The position numbers were made by a program, and so were the translations under genes. Positions 1 through 9,304 of a stretch of DNA of 43,143 bases are shown here, piece after piece. Below the pieces are notes generated by a model. It searched no databases. It was not told the DNA's origin and saw nothing but the letters and a program-made list of their open reading frames with translations. Source of the stretch: Chitinophagia bacterium (GTDB taxonomy: Bacteria > Bacteroidota > Bacteroidia > Chitinophagales > Chitinophagaceae); assembly GCA_009920495.1 (NCBI GenBank), contig RFZW01000006.1:1-43143 (forward strand), given 5' to 3'. Numbering within the stretch: position 1 is the first letter of the stretch; the number at the start of each line of letters is the position of its first letter.

Positions 1-27
1 ACGCCGATGCATCGGCGTCCTTTTTGT
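1..27 (+). terminator. Rho-independent terminator of a gene left of the window
   Basis: The first 18 bases are a perfect palindrome (ACGCCGATGCATCGGCGT) that folds as a 7-bp stem with a TGCA loop and is followed by CCTTTTTG. The T-tract lies on the + strand side, so it probably ends a + strand gene outside the window. It also separates that gene from the convergent desaturase. Confidence 0.6.
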
Positions 28-81
28 TTACACAATAACTGCGTATAATATATTTAAGCGAAGCTAGGCTTACTTAATGAT

Positions 82-1089
82 TTATAATTTAAAGTCAGCA
101 CATGTTTTTTTAACAATTTTTGAAATTGCTGGATAATGAACATGTGAAATTTTAGGAAACAAGTGATGTTCAATTTGAAAATTCAAACCACCGACCAACC
201 AGCTTACAATTTTGCTTTTTGTAGCAAAATTAGCAGTCGTCATTATTTGATGTGCTGCAAATTCATCCGGCATTACATTTTCAGGTTGAATGGCAATAGG
301 GAATTCAGTTTCTGTAACCGTATGCGCCAATTGAAATACAATACTTAAAATAAAACCAGCAAAACATCCAGTAACAAAAAATCCAACTAACCAACTCACC
401 CATCCTAACATATATACTGGTATAATGATAAATACAGCAGCATGGTAAAGTTTAACAATCCAAAATTCTAGGTGTTCTGCAATCGTCATTTTTTTCAAAG
501 GCACGGATCCGATTTTTTTTGAAAAATATTTTTTATAATCGGTATAGAAAATCCAGAAAATATACAATAACATATATAAAACCCAAAAATAAATATGTTG
601 AAAGCGATGTAAAATATAATGCTTTTGCGTAGGCGCCATGCGCATGAGTGCCCCCACTTCAATATCATCATCTACCCCATCAATATTGGTAAAAGTATGG
701 TGTATAGTTACATGTTTCGATGCCCACATAAACCGACTCGCTCCTAATACACTTATGGAAGAGGAGGCTAATTTGTTTAACCAATTGTACTTACTAAAAC
801 TACCATGACTGCCATCATGCATCACATTAAATCCAATGGCTGCAATGAGTCCTCCAAAAAGAATACACTCCAATATAGCATAAAAAGTAGGTGGTGTAAA
901 AAACACCAAATGGATGTAAGTGACAACAAATAAACTTAATAAAATGATGGCCTTTGAAAACAACTTATAATTACCTGTACCTATCACCGAATGCTCTTCC
1001 AAATATAAATTAACGCGACGTTTTAATTCGGCATGTAATGACTTTGCCATTACAGGAAATTTGGGGGTGGCTATTGTTTCGTTTGACAT
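82..1089 (-). CDS. Membrane fatty acid desaturase (front-end/acyl-lipid type)
   Basis: This is a di-iron integral membrane desaturase of 335 residues that inserts a double bond into acyl chains of membrane lipids or acyl-CoA/ACP. The three histidine boxes are visible: HDGSHGS, HVTIHH and QIEHH near the C-terminus. The Gln opening the third box is the form known from front-end (delta-5/delta-6-like) desaturases, but there is no cytochrome b5 domain, so the electron donor must be separate. Several long hydrophobic segments lie between the boxes. The start at 1089 (MSNETIA) is chosen because the 42 residues of open frame upstream are AT-rich and unlike the family. The gene is divergent from the SirB1-like gene across about 200 bp without a clear promoter. 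Substrate and regiospecificity are not predictable. Confidence 0.85.
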   Translation of the reverse strand: MSNETIATPKFPVMAKSLHAELKRRVNLYLEEHSVIGTGNYKLFSKAIILLSLFVVTYIHLVFFTPPTFYAILECILFGGLIAAIGFNVMHDGSHGSFSKYNWLNKLASSSISVLGASRFMWASKHVTIHHTFTNIDGVDDDIEVGALMRMAPTQKHYILHRFQHIYFWVLYMLLYIFWIFYTDYKKYFSKKIGSVPLKKMTIAEHLEFWIVKLYHAAVFIIIPVYMLGWVSWLVGFFVTGCFAGFILSIVFQLAHTVTETEFPIAIQPENVMPDEFAAHQIMTTANFATKSKIVSWLVGGLNFQIEHHLFPKISHVHYPAISKIVKKTCADFKL

Positions 1090-1289
1090 ATTAATTAGTA
1101 TATATGCAAAGAAAAGGCAATTACGATTAACATACCCCCTAAATAGCGAATAATTACACGAACGAATAATAATTCTATTTATTATGTAAATTATTGTTAA
1201 ATATATCCACACCATTGGGATAACTTAAATGAACAATTCACCATATTTTACGTCAATTTGAATATTGAAAAAATAAGTATTAGCCAAAC

Positions 1290-2159
1290 ATGCCAAACGC
1301 ATCCGAAATTACCGCCTTATTCCAACTGATTGACGATCCTGATGAGGAAGTATTTAATACAATTTCAGACAGGTTATTAAATTATGGCTCACCCATCATT
1401 CCCGATTTAGAACATCTTTGGGAAAACACATTGGATGAAACTACTTTAGAGCGTATCGAAAAGATGATTTACAAATTGCGCCTACATGATTTAAAAGAAG
1501 ACTTTACGCAGTGGAAATCAAAACCTGAACCCTCATTACTAGAAGGCGCTTTGCTTGTTACCCGTTTTCAATATCCCGAATTAGCCACTGACACGCTAAG
1601 GCATCAATTAGAGAAAATTAGAAGAAACATATGGCTGGAGTTAAACAATTATTTGACGCCACTCGAACAAGCCAATGTGATCAAAAATATTTTATATAAT
1701 TATTATCAAATCAAAGGGGTTGAAATTAATTATGACAAACCAGATGAATTTTTAATGTCGGGCCCTTTGCAAGCAAAAAAAGGAAACGCATTTGCAAACA
1801 CCATTTTGTATGCAGAGCTTTGTGCGCAATTAGAAATTGACGCCGAATTCATCAACATCCCTAAACAATGTATCATTGCATTTTACTCCTCCGACTGGGA
1901 TGATACGGAGGTTTATCCAAATCCGCAAGAATATATACAATTCTATGTGGAAGGAACCACTGGTCATGCTTTTTCACAAAAAGATTTGGACCAATATTTT
2001 TTGAGGTCAAACATTGAACCACAAAATAGATATTATAAAAAATTATCTAATACTAGAATTATAAAAAAGCTATTGATTGAATTTTCAAAATGTTTTCAAA
2101 GCCCCACATTGCAATACAAACAAAAGGATTTAAACGACTTAGCTGATTTATTAGATTAA
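1290..2159 (+). CDS. SirB1-family transglutaminase-like protein
   Basis: A 289-residue soluble protein. The N-terminal part (about 1-75) is helical and repeat-like (HEAT-like spacing). The part from about 80 to 240 resembles the SirB1/Transglut_core2 family, including the signature stretch KKGNAFANTILYAELC followed by a segment like the family's LPxHF strand (here INIPKQCIIAF). The biochemical role of SirB1-like proteins is not established; they are often described as transglutaminase/protease-fold proteins. The usual His of LPGHF is not evident here, so the active site may be altered. It is the first gene of a + strand run with csaA (31 bp downstream) and ogt. No signal peptide or membrane segment is seen. 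The family assignment is fairly safe; the function is unknown. Confidence 0.7.
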   Translation: MPNASEITALFQLIDDPDEEVFNTISDRLLNYGSPIIPDLEHLWENTLDETTLERIEKMIYKLRLHDLKEDFTQWKSKPEPSLLEGALLVTRFQYPELATDTLRHQLEKIRRNIWLELNNYLTPLEQANVIKNILYNYYQIKGVEINYDKPDEFLMSGPLQAKKGNAFANTILYAELCAQLEIDAEFINIPKQCIIAFYSSDWDDTEVYPNPQEYIQFYVEGTTGHAFSQKDLDQYFLRSNIEPQNRYYKKLSNTRIIKKLLIEFSKCFQSPTLQYKQKDLNDLADLLD

Positions 2160-2190
2160 CTAGAATTAATGCATTCCCAAAAAATGAACA

Positions 2191-2520
2191 ATGATACAAT
2201 GGGACGATTTTACTAAGGTGGATATCAGATGTGGCACTATCATTCGTGCTGAATTATTCCCCATCGCTAAAAAACCAGCTTATCAACTTCACATTGATTT
2301 TGGCACCCTTGGAATTAAAAAATCATCTGCACAAATTACAGCCCATTATAACACGGATCAATTAATTGGTATGCAAATTATTGCAGTAGTTAATTTTCCT
2401 CCAAAACAAATCGCTAACTTTATGAGCGAATGTTTGGTGTTAGGCGTATATGATTTACAACACCAAGTAGTTTTACTCACCCCAACACATGCCGTAGATA
2501 ACGGCCAACCCATTGGTTAA
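2191..2520 (+). CDS. csaA: CsaA-type tRNA-binding protein
   Basis: A 109-residue, single-domain OB-fold protein of the tRNA-binding (EMAP II/Arc1p-like) family. The opening WDDFTKVDIRCGTI is typical, as are the central NFPPKQIANFMSECLVLG and the C-terminal LLTP. CsaA proteins are homodimers with tRNA-binding and export-related chaperone activity described in Bacillus; the role in Bacteroidota is inferred. The start at 2191 gives the normal family length; two other nearby ATGs are in other frames. The stop codon overlaps the ATG of ogt in a TAATG arrangement, which suggests translational coupling. Confidence 0.88.
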   Translation: MIQWDDFTKVDIRCGTIIRAELFPIAKKPAYQLHIDFGTLGIKKSSAQITAHYNTDQLIGMQIIAVVNFPPKQIANFMSECLVLGVYDLQHQVVLLTPTHAVDNGQPIG

Positions 2521-3020
2521 TGCAAAATAGTTTTGTACACATTTATTACAGCCCTATTGGCGCCATTAAAATGGTTTCGTCAGAACATTGCATTCAACAA
2601 CTCACTTTTGTTGACATTCCCGAGTTAGAAGATAATGACACGGAACAAACCATGCCAGCGGTGATGCACCAATGCATGGACGAGCTTATAGAATATTTTG
2701 CTGGCAATAGGCGTAGCTTTACAGTTGCCATTGATCAGGATGGGACTGAATTTCAACAAAAAGTTTGGAAAGAATTATATGAGCTCCCGTTTGGAAAAAC
2801 ATTGAGCTATGGGGACTTAGCAAAAAAAATGGGCGACCCTAATTTAGTTAGGGCTGCTGCAAATGCAAATGCAAAAAATAAAGTAGCTATATTAATACCA
2901 TGCCATCGAATTATTGGATCAGACCGATCACTGGTGGGTTACGCTTGGGGTAAAACCAGAAAAAAATGGTTATTGCAACACGAATTCAGATTGGCACTCG
3001 GCGTACAAACTTTGTTTTAA
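2520..3020 (+). CDS. ogt: Methylated-DNA--protein-cysteine methyltransferase
   Basis: A suicide DNA repair protein of 166 residues that transfers the O6-alkyl group of guanine (or O4 of thymine) to its own cysteine. The active site PCHRIIG is present with Cys128, preceded by the Asn hinge (N120) and the arginine-finger region RAAANANAKN. The RxxWLLxHE ending is also present (RKKWLLQHE). The length matches single-function Ogt without an Ada regulatory domain. It overlaps the csaA stop by one base and ends one base before the convergent cdd gene, so no room exists for a separate terminator. Confidence 0.93.
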   Translation: MQNSFVHIYYSPIGAIKMVSSEHCIQQLTFVDIPELEDNDTEQTMPAVMHQCMDELIEYFAGNRRSFTVAIDQDGTEFQQKVWKELYELPFGKTLSYGDLAKKMGDPNLVRAAANANAKNKVAILIPCHRIIGSDRSLVGYAWGKTRKKWLLQHEFRLALGVQTLF

Positions 3021-3021
3021 C

Positions 3022-3504
3022 TTATTTCAAAATTGCCCCATCAAATCCAAAAGGCAATAAATTTTTAGCAGCTGCAACCACCATAATTGGCCCAGTTTTG
3101 CCTCCTAAAATAATCTTGATGGGTGACTGGTACCTATTTTCAAAATCAAGCAAGGATTGCCTACACATACCACAAGGCGAAATAGGTTCATTACAGGCGG
3201 CTTTGTCTGTGTCATAGCTGATTGCCATGGCAAGAATGGTTTCGCTTGAAAATTGACTCCCAATACTGTTTAATAAAGTTCTTTCCGCACAAATACCCAC
3301 TGGATAACTAGCACTTTCTTGATTGGACCCAATTACTATTTGACCATTGGATAACAATGCGGCGGCACCCACTTTAAAATTAGAATAAGGGGCAAATGCA
3401 GTTTTAGTTGCATTGCGTGCAGCAATCAGTAACGAAGCATCTGATTCAATTAATGATTCCATCTGCTCATAATACTCAAACTCAAACTCGAATTTTTGTT
3501 TCAT
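3022..3504 (-). CDS. cdd: Cytidine deaminase
   Basis: A pyrimidine-salvage enzyme that deaminates cytidine and deoxycytidine to uridine forms. It is of the small homotetrameric type (160 residues). The zinc and catalytic motif CAE (C72, E74) and the second zinc motif PCGMC (C111, C114) are present, together with the substrate-binding FAPYSNFKVGAA segment. It follows lepB on the minus strand but is separated from it by a terminator hairpin at 3523-3545, so it is probably transcribed separately. Its 3' end abuts ogt. Confidence 0.93.
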   Translation of the reverse strand: MKQKFEFEFEYYEQMESLIESDASLLIAARNATKTAFAPYSNFKVGAAALLSNGQIVIGSNQESASYPVGICAERTLLNSIGSQFSSETILAMAISYDTDKAACNEPISPCGMCRQSLLDFENRYQSPIKIILGGKTGPIMVVAAAKNLLPFGFDGAILK

Positions 3505-3517
3505 ACAGTGCTATTTA

Positions 3518-3545
3518 ATAAAAAACCTCACATTAGGTGAGGTTT
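3518..3545 (-). terminator. Terminator downstream of lepB
   Basis: Stem AAACCTCAC (3523-3531) pairs with GTGAGGTTT (3537-3545), giving 9 bp and a 5-nt loop. On the minus strand the hairpin is followed by a run of T. It lies between the lepB stop and the cdd start and ends lepB transcription. Confidence 0.75.
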
Positions 3546-3554
3546 AAAAATAAT

Positions 3555-5066
3555 CTATTTTATTTGGCTAAACAATCTATTCCATCTAATTGACTTGCTG
3601 TAGCTGAACCAAATTAAGGCTGCACGTCCTACAATATGCGTTTCAGGCACATATCCCCAATACCTGCTATCTTGACTACGATGACGATTATCTCCCATCA
3701 TCCAATAGTAGTTTTGTTTCACCGTATATGTTGCTGTTGCTACACCATTAATATAATACTTACCTTCCTTCACTTCTAAATTGTTATGCTCGTAATTTGA
3801 AATTAAGCGACGATATAATTCAATGGTGCTGTCATTTAATTGAACCACATCTCCTTGTTTTGGAATTCGTATCGGACCATAATTATCTACCGACCAAGGA
3901 AAATGAGCCATATCATAAGGGAAAGTATACCCCACCGTATTTTCATCAAAATAAGTTACTGACAAAACCTGTGGTAGTTTTTTCAAATTTTCAGCAGCAT
4001 TCGCCGTCATGTTAATTTTAAAAGTATGCACACTTCCTTCTATGATTTGAAAATCGGAACTTGCATCATTAATATTAATGCCTAAGCTATCTTGAATATA
4101 ATCCTCAGGAATGGGTGTGCCATTGGTTTGCACAATAAATTCTGTTTGCGAATAAGGGGCTACAAATCCTGGTTGACCATTCACCCATAAATGACTTCCT
4201 TTCACTTCAATAATATCACCAGGAATACCTACACATCTTTTGATATAATTATCCGTCTTGTCCACAGGATGCACTAAAATTGGATAATCATTCAATAATT
4301 TTTCTCTATTATTAGCATATTCGGGACTTCTCAAAACATCATAATAGGGTATTTTACTACCAAAATCAGTTAAGTTAATAATGGTATCCCCTGCTGGAAA
4401 ATTAAATACCACAACATCATTACGATTAATACCTCTCACTTTTGGCAATCTGTTATAATCTAATTGTACCCACTTTATATAAGATGGCGTGGTTGGCGCC
4501 ATAGGTAAAGTATTATGAACAAATGGAAAACTTACTGGAGTTTGTGGAATACGCGCGCCGTAGGTAATTTTATCTACAAATAAAAAGTCGTTGACTAATA
4601 AAGTTTTTTCCATACTCTCGGTAGGAATCACATAGGCTTCAAAAATAAAAGTGCGAATTAATGTAGCCGCAACAATAGCAAAAACAGCAGCATCTACCCA
4701 CTCTCTTGAGGCTGATTTGTGATAATGCTGTAATGCATCTTTACCATGCCAACGTTCATTGGCAGAAAGACCTAAATAAGGTAAATATATAAAGGGCACA
4801 AATACCGTTAAAATATGTTGCAATAACCCTACTCTTTTAAAATGCATCACAAATATGATCGATATCCATAAGGTGACAAATTGTCCAAGAATTGGGATAA
4901 GTTGTATCCAAAACCAAACTTTTGAAATACCACAAAGATTGACCACCTCCCATGTATTATAAATGGGGATGATGGCCTTTGCACTTGCCACACCCGCTTT
5001 TTTTAGCATTAGATAAATACCAATATGCCATCCCAACCAAAATAAAATCAATAAAATATAGCCCAT
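3555..5066 (-). CDS. lepB: Signal peptidase I with extra N-terminal membrane domain
   Basis: Membrane serine protease that removes signal peptides from exported proteins. From the start chosen here it has 503 residues. The first ~120 are hydrophobic segments resembling the DUF5684-type membrane extension found in Bacteroidota LepB. The protease domain follows with the catalytic Ser in PTESM (S151), the general-base Lys in NYIKRCVGIPGD (K276) and the box MMGDNRHRSQDSRYWG near the C-terminus. A large insertion separates the Lys box from the final box, making it much longer than E. coli LepB. The frame is open to 5213, but a terminator hairpin (5096-5116) lies inside that extension, so the ATG at 5066 (MGYILLILFW) is preferred. 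Upstream on the same strand is pdhB. Confidence 0.9.
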   Translation of the reverse strand: MGYILLILFWLGWHIGIYLMLKKAGVASAKAIIPIYNTWEVVNLCGISKVWFWIQLIPILGQFVTLWISIIFVMHFKRVGLLQHILTVFVPFIYLPYLGLSANERWHGKDALQHYHKSASREWVDAAVFAIVAATLIRTFIFEAYVIPTESMEKTLLVNDFLFVDKITYGARIPQTPVSFPFVHNTLPMAPTTPSYIKWVQLDYNRLPKVRGINRNDVVVFNFPAGDTIINLTDFGSKIPYYDVLRSPEYANNREKLLNDYPILVHPVDKTDNYIKRCVGIPGDIIEVKGSHLWVNGQPGFVAPYSQTEFIVQTNGTPIPEDYIQDSLGININDASSDFQIIEGSVHTFKINMTANAAENLKKLPQVLSVTYFDENTVGYTFPYDMAHFPWSVDNYGPIRIPKQGDVVQLNDSTIELYRRLISNYEHNNLEVKEGKYYINGVATATYTVKQNYYWMMGDNRHRSQDSRYWGYVPETHIVGRAALIWFSYSKSIRWNRLFSQIK

Positions 5067-5090
5067 AAAATGAAGTTGTATTATATATAA

Positions 5091-5116
5091 CAAAAATATC
5101 CCTTTGTGAGGGATAT
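5091..5116 (-). terminator. Terminator downstream of pdhB
   Basis: Stem ATATCCCT (5096-5103) pairs with AGGGATAT (5109-5116) around a 5-nt loop, followed on the minus strand by TTTTTG. It lies about 100 bp after the pdhB stop and before the preferred lepB start. It decides against the longer lepB reading frame. Confidence 0.65.
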
Positions 5117-5217
5117 TGATAATTTTATTTTTAAAGCGTCCAAGTATACATATGAGTGGCGTAAATAAAGGATAATGATAACGCAAATATTTAGCCCCAA
5201 TATTAACCAACACGTTT

Positions 5218-6204
5218 TTATTTATACTGTTGCATTAGTTCCTTAACCAAGCTTACCGACCTAGCCACATCAGGAATGGCCAAGGCTGCTAAATTAGGTG
5301 CATAGTGCATCGGCGCATCTGCACTTGTGATTCGACGAATAGGTGCGTCTAAATAGTCAAATCCTTCTTTTTGGATGCGGTAAGATAATTCTGAAGATAC
5401 AGAAGCAAAAGGCCATTGTTCCTCAATGATCACCAAACGATTTGTTTTTTTAACACTTTCTAAAACGGTCATCCAATCCAATGGACGAATGGTACGCAAA
5501 TCAACTACTTCTGCACTGATGCCTTCTTTTTCTAATTCTGCTGCGGCACCCAATGCCACTTTCATCATTTTATTGTAAGAAACGATAGTGATATCACGAC
5601 CTACTTTTTTAACATCCGCTTTTCCTAGTGGGATATAATATTCCTCATCAGGAACATCAGATTTATCGCCATACATTACTTCACTTTCTAAAAACATCAC
5701 AGGATCCTCTTCATAACGAATAGCTTGTTTTAATAAACCTTTCGCATCATAACCATTGGAAGGAGAAACCACTTTGATGCCTGGAATATTAGCCAAATAA
5801 CTTTCAAATGCGGTTGAGTGTTGCGCCCCTAATTGACCTGCGCTACCATTAGGGCCTCTCATTACAATAGGACAGCCAATTTGACCGCCACTCATTGCTA
5901 GCATCTTACTGGCCGTATTTAAAATTTGATCCAAAGGAAGCACCGCAAAATTCCAAGTCATGAATTCCACAATGGGTCTTAAGCCATTTTGAGCAGCACC
6001 TACAGCTACCGCTGTAAAGCCTAACTCAGAAATAGGTGTATCAATAATTCGTTTTGCGCCAAACTCTGCTAACATCCCTTGGCTTACTTTATAAGCGCCA
6101 TTGTACTCAGCAACTTCCTCACCCATTAATAATACTCTATCATCTCTGCGCATTTCCTCGCTCATTGCTTCACGAAGGGCTTCTCTAAATGGTATTGAAC
6201 GCAT
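5218..6204 (-). CDS. pdhB: Pyruvate dehydrogenase E1 component, beta subunit
   Basis: Beta chain (328 residues) of the thiamine-diphosphate-dependent E1 of pyruvate dehydrogenase, which decarboxylates pyruvate for acetyl-CoA formation. The transketolase pyrimidine-binding domain covers about 1-175 (MGEEVAEYNGAYKVSQG, DTPISELGFTAVAVGAA) and the transketolase C-terminal domain about 190-320 (VVDLRTIRPLD, IIEEQWPFASVSSE). The alpha subunit and the E2/E3 genes are not in this window, so the subunits are encoded apart. A branched-chain 2-oxoacid dehydrogenase beta subunit is a weaker alternative. The gene sits between two terminators and is likely monocistronic. Confidence 0.9.
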   Translation of the reverse strand: MRSIPFREALREAMSEEMRRDDRVLLMGEEVAEYNGAYKVSQGMLAEFGAKRIIDTPISELGFTAVAVGAAQNGLRPIVEFMTWNFAVLPLDQILNTASKMLAMSGGQIGCPIVMRGPNGSAGQLGAQHSTAFESYLANIPGIKVVSPSNGYDAKGLLKQAIRYEEDPVMFLESEVMYGDKSDVPDEEYYIPLGKADVKKVGRDITIVSYNKMMKVALGAAAELEKEGISAEVVDLRTIRPLDWMTVLESVKKTNRLVIIEEQWPFASVSSELSYRIQKEGFDYLDAPIRRITSADAPMHYAPNLAALAIPDVARSVSLVKELMQQYK

Positions 6205-6262
6205 GGTGTAATTTTATTTTGAGTGGCAAAAATAAAGCTTTATACAGGAAAAAAATAATTCT

Positions 6263-6306
6263 TACGCATAAAAAAAGTCCCCTCCCGATAAATCGAGAAG
6301 GGACTT
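6263..6306 (-). terminator. Terminator downstream of the TonB-dependent receptor
   Basis: Outer stem AAGTCCC (6275-6281) pairs with GGGACTT (6300-6306); an inner TCCCGAT/ATCGAGA stem extends it. On the minus strand it is followed by seven T (6270-6276). It sits just after the receptor stop at 6331 and before the pdhB start at 6204. Confidence 0.75.
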
Positions 6307-6330
6307 GTAGGACTAACCCATCCTAATCTA

Positions 6331-9204
6331 CTAAAATACGTTATATGCGAAACTTACATAGTATAATCCACCAATTTGAGGACTACCGTATGCAGTTCTA
6401 TAATATTTATTAAATATGTTGGTACCACCTGCTTTGATCAAAGATCTGTAATTAGGCACTTTGAATGTTAATACCGCATCCACTGTTTGATAAGCACTAA
6501 GCTTACCTACAGCAAATGTACTTTCGTAGTTAAACCCGTCTTGGTAATGCATGTTTGCACTGAATCCTAAACGATTGTTAAATAAGAAACCGCTATTGTT
6601 TAATGCAATATTAGCTCTGATTTTTGGACTATTGAAATAAGGAACTACCCCTGGAGCAACTTCCCCAATTTCATCAGAGAAAATGCTACCAGAAACACTG
6701 AAGTTTCTAGGCAATAAATAATCTAATGACAATCCCCAACCTTTTGTTTTTACATCTCCATCAGAATTTGTAGAAATACTGTAAGCCATACGCTTACTAG
6801 CATCTAAAACATCTAAAGGACTAGGTGCTGCTGCATTACGCGATTGTATAACTGTTACACCACCAATGAAATTGGTGTAGGTACCAGAGTAAACATAAAA
6901 ATCAACTAATAATTTTTTAGCCCATAATGCCTTATAACCTAATTCAATTGAACTCATTGACTCTGGCTTAAACTCATTAAATACCGCTTGCTTTAATAAA
7001 GCTGGATTTGGAGCTCCTGCTAAAGCACTTGCACCAAATGCATTCACGCTAGCTAAAGTATAAGCAGGATTGGTGCTGAATTTGTAATGATCTCTTAAAG
7101 CTGGTAAACCACCCATTAAACGTGTACCACCACCCACTAACAAGTTGATCCATTGGTTTTGCGTAGTTGGAAAACGATAAGCAGTTTGGTAAGATAAACG
7201 GATATTGTTATCCTGTGCTAATTTAAATACCATTGAAACTCTTGGTGTAAAACGACCGGCAAAATTGGTGCTCTTGTCATAACGACCAGAAGCAGACACT
7301 TTTAATAAATCACCAAAGAATTTTTTAGATAACTGCGCATATGCACCTGACTCATTGATTTTAATTTTACCAGCTGTGTCAGCAAACACTGTTCCTTGAG
7401 AATTTAAAACATATTGCTTCATGATACCACCCACTAATAAATCAGCGCCCATTTTATCTAAACCTAAAGCGTTTGAAAAGTTATATTGACCTTCATATAT
7501 GTTTAAGTTTGTTTTATCTAAAAGCAACGCACCTCCTTGAGAGATTGGCGTGTTTGTTAAATTTTGAAACATTGTATTCAATCTAATATTTCCAGTTGGA
7601 CGATTTGCATCCGCAATCGCACGTGCAGCAACAACTGCTGAAGCAGCTGGTAAACCAGCATCTCTGTATGATGTTAAAGCTGTCATGTAAGTAGGGAACC
7701 AAGTACTACTTGGACTCCATGCTTCATTAAAATAACGAGCAGCAATAGTAGCGTTATAAGAAGCACCCGCATCTTCACGCGTAGTGTAAGCCCTAACCAA
7801 CCAATTTGTAGATTTGATTTCTAATTTGTACTGACCCATTCTTAACCCTCTGAAAGCATATCGATCACTACCTGTGTAAACAGTATTACCAGTTCCATTA
7901 TAAAAACTAAATGAAGCTTCTGTTTTGTCTGATAATTTATAATTCATAGATCCTGTGAATTTTACATTCATCGTTGTTGGATCCACAATATCTTTTTCAG
8001 CATATCCTGTTCTTGAAACATCTCCTCCAAAATAACCTTTCGCATTACCATATAATAAAGGTGCATAAGGCATTTTGAGATCTTAGGAAAGTTGTATAAC
8101 CCGCTAAATTTGGAAATAAACCAACTGCACCATATAATTGGTTATACGCAGCAGTTGCATAAGTTCCAGCCAAAGGACCATAAGGCGCATAAGCAGCAGT
8201 TAAACTTCCAATAATTCCGTTTTTAACTGACCCAAATACAGAACTTAATGAGGTTGTTGTTTCATCACCATAAAAGTTTACACCATCATAGTTAGGATCA
8301 GTATCGCGCGTTCCACTAATAGTTTGACCATTAGGTGTACCTGTTGAACGAGAATAGTTCGTAGCATCATTACCTAACCAATCTTGTGCTTCCACAAATT
8401 GAGCAGCAATTTTATAAGCAAAACGATCATTTACTTTTTGTGCCCATCTTACTGACCAATCCTTGTAAGGAGACAATGGACGTTGGTAATTATCAACATC
8501 TTTGATACCATTTTTCACTTGGAAACTTAAGCCTTGGTATTTGAATGGATTTTTAGAGTTAATTAAAACAGTACCATTCATACCACCAGAACCATACAAT
8601 GCAGAAGATGCACCAGGTAATAATTCTATATTATCAACATCTAATTCTGTCAAACCAATTACGCTACCTACAGAGAAGTTTAATCCAGGTGCTTGGTTAT
8701 CCATTCCATCAATTAATTGATTTAAACGGGTATTACCACTCACATTGAAACCTCTTGTTCCAACACTTTTAAAAGTTAAACTTGCAGCGATTACGTCAAC
8801 TCCTTTTAAAGTACCTAGGATGTCGTAATAGTTGGAAGCCGGTGCATTTTTTATAGTTGCATTGCTAATTCTTTCAATAGAAACTGGAGATTCTAAAATA
8901 CGCTCTGCAACCCTTGAAGCTGCAACAACTACCTCAGAACCCAATACAAATGAAGGAGTTAAGCTTACATCTAACTTTGGCGTTATAGAAGAAATGACTA
9001 CTTCTTTATCTGAATAACCTACTGAAGAAAAAATCAAGGTAACGGGTGTTTTGGCCACATTTATCCTGAAACTTCCTTTGTCATCTGTAAAAGTACCATT
9101 CTTTTAACAGTACCATTTACAGTACTTGCATTTTGTGCTTTTAATGAAACTACCGATAAGGCTAGTAAACTTAAAAGGCTAAAATGACGTAAAAATTTTC
9201 TCAT
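6331..9204 (-). pseudogene. TonB-dependent outer membrane receptor, frame broken twice
   Basis: An outer membrane TonB-dependent receptor with a signal peptide at 9204 (MRKFLRHFSLLSLLALSVVS, cleavage after KAQ), a carboxypeptidase-regulatory-like domain, a plug domain (VSIERISNATI, LPGASSALYGSGG) and a 22-strand-type barrel ending in aromatic Phe (YVSFAYNVF). The reading frame is interrupted twice. Near 9100 the N-terminal frame runs to a stop at 9061 while the domain continues in another frame (NGTFTDDKGSF), and about 15-20 residues usual in this domain appear missing. Near 8070, at a CAAAAT run, the plug-side frame ends at 8045 and the barrel frame begins (8073 downward). The three pieces are 9061-9204, 8045-9058 and 6331-8073. 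It could be a genuine pseudogene or consensus/assembly errors; the rest of the barrel is intact, favouring recent loss or error. No SusD partner is adjacent, so a metal-chelate or vitamin substrate is more likely than glycan, by inference only. Confidence 0.8.
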
Positions 9205-9304
9205 ATTTTATTTGTTTTTAAGATGAATCGTAGTTAAAAATACTGAATTGTTCCCACTTGAGAAAAAATTATCAAAATTGTGTTAAAACTTTTAATTTAG
9301 TGGT

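Noticed and set aside
1090-1215. Longer desaturase start at 1215
   Set aside because: The extra 42 residues are Ile/Asn/Tyr-rich translation of AT-rich intergenic DNA with no family similarity.
5067-5213. N-terminal extension of lepB (49 more residues in frame)
   Set aside because: It contains the terminator hairpin 5096-5116 and begins four bases after pdhB; the ATG at 5066 starts directly at the first membrane segment.
8045-8090. Programmed frameshift in the TonB receptor
   Set aside because: There is no X-XXY-YYZ slippery heptamer with a downstream structure, TonB receptors are not known to use frameshifting, and a second lesion lies in the same gene.
9293-9300. TAATTTAG as a purC -7 element
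   Set aside because: It lies only four bases before the ATG and matches the consensus poorly.
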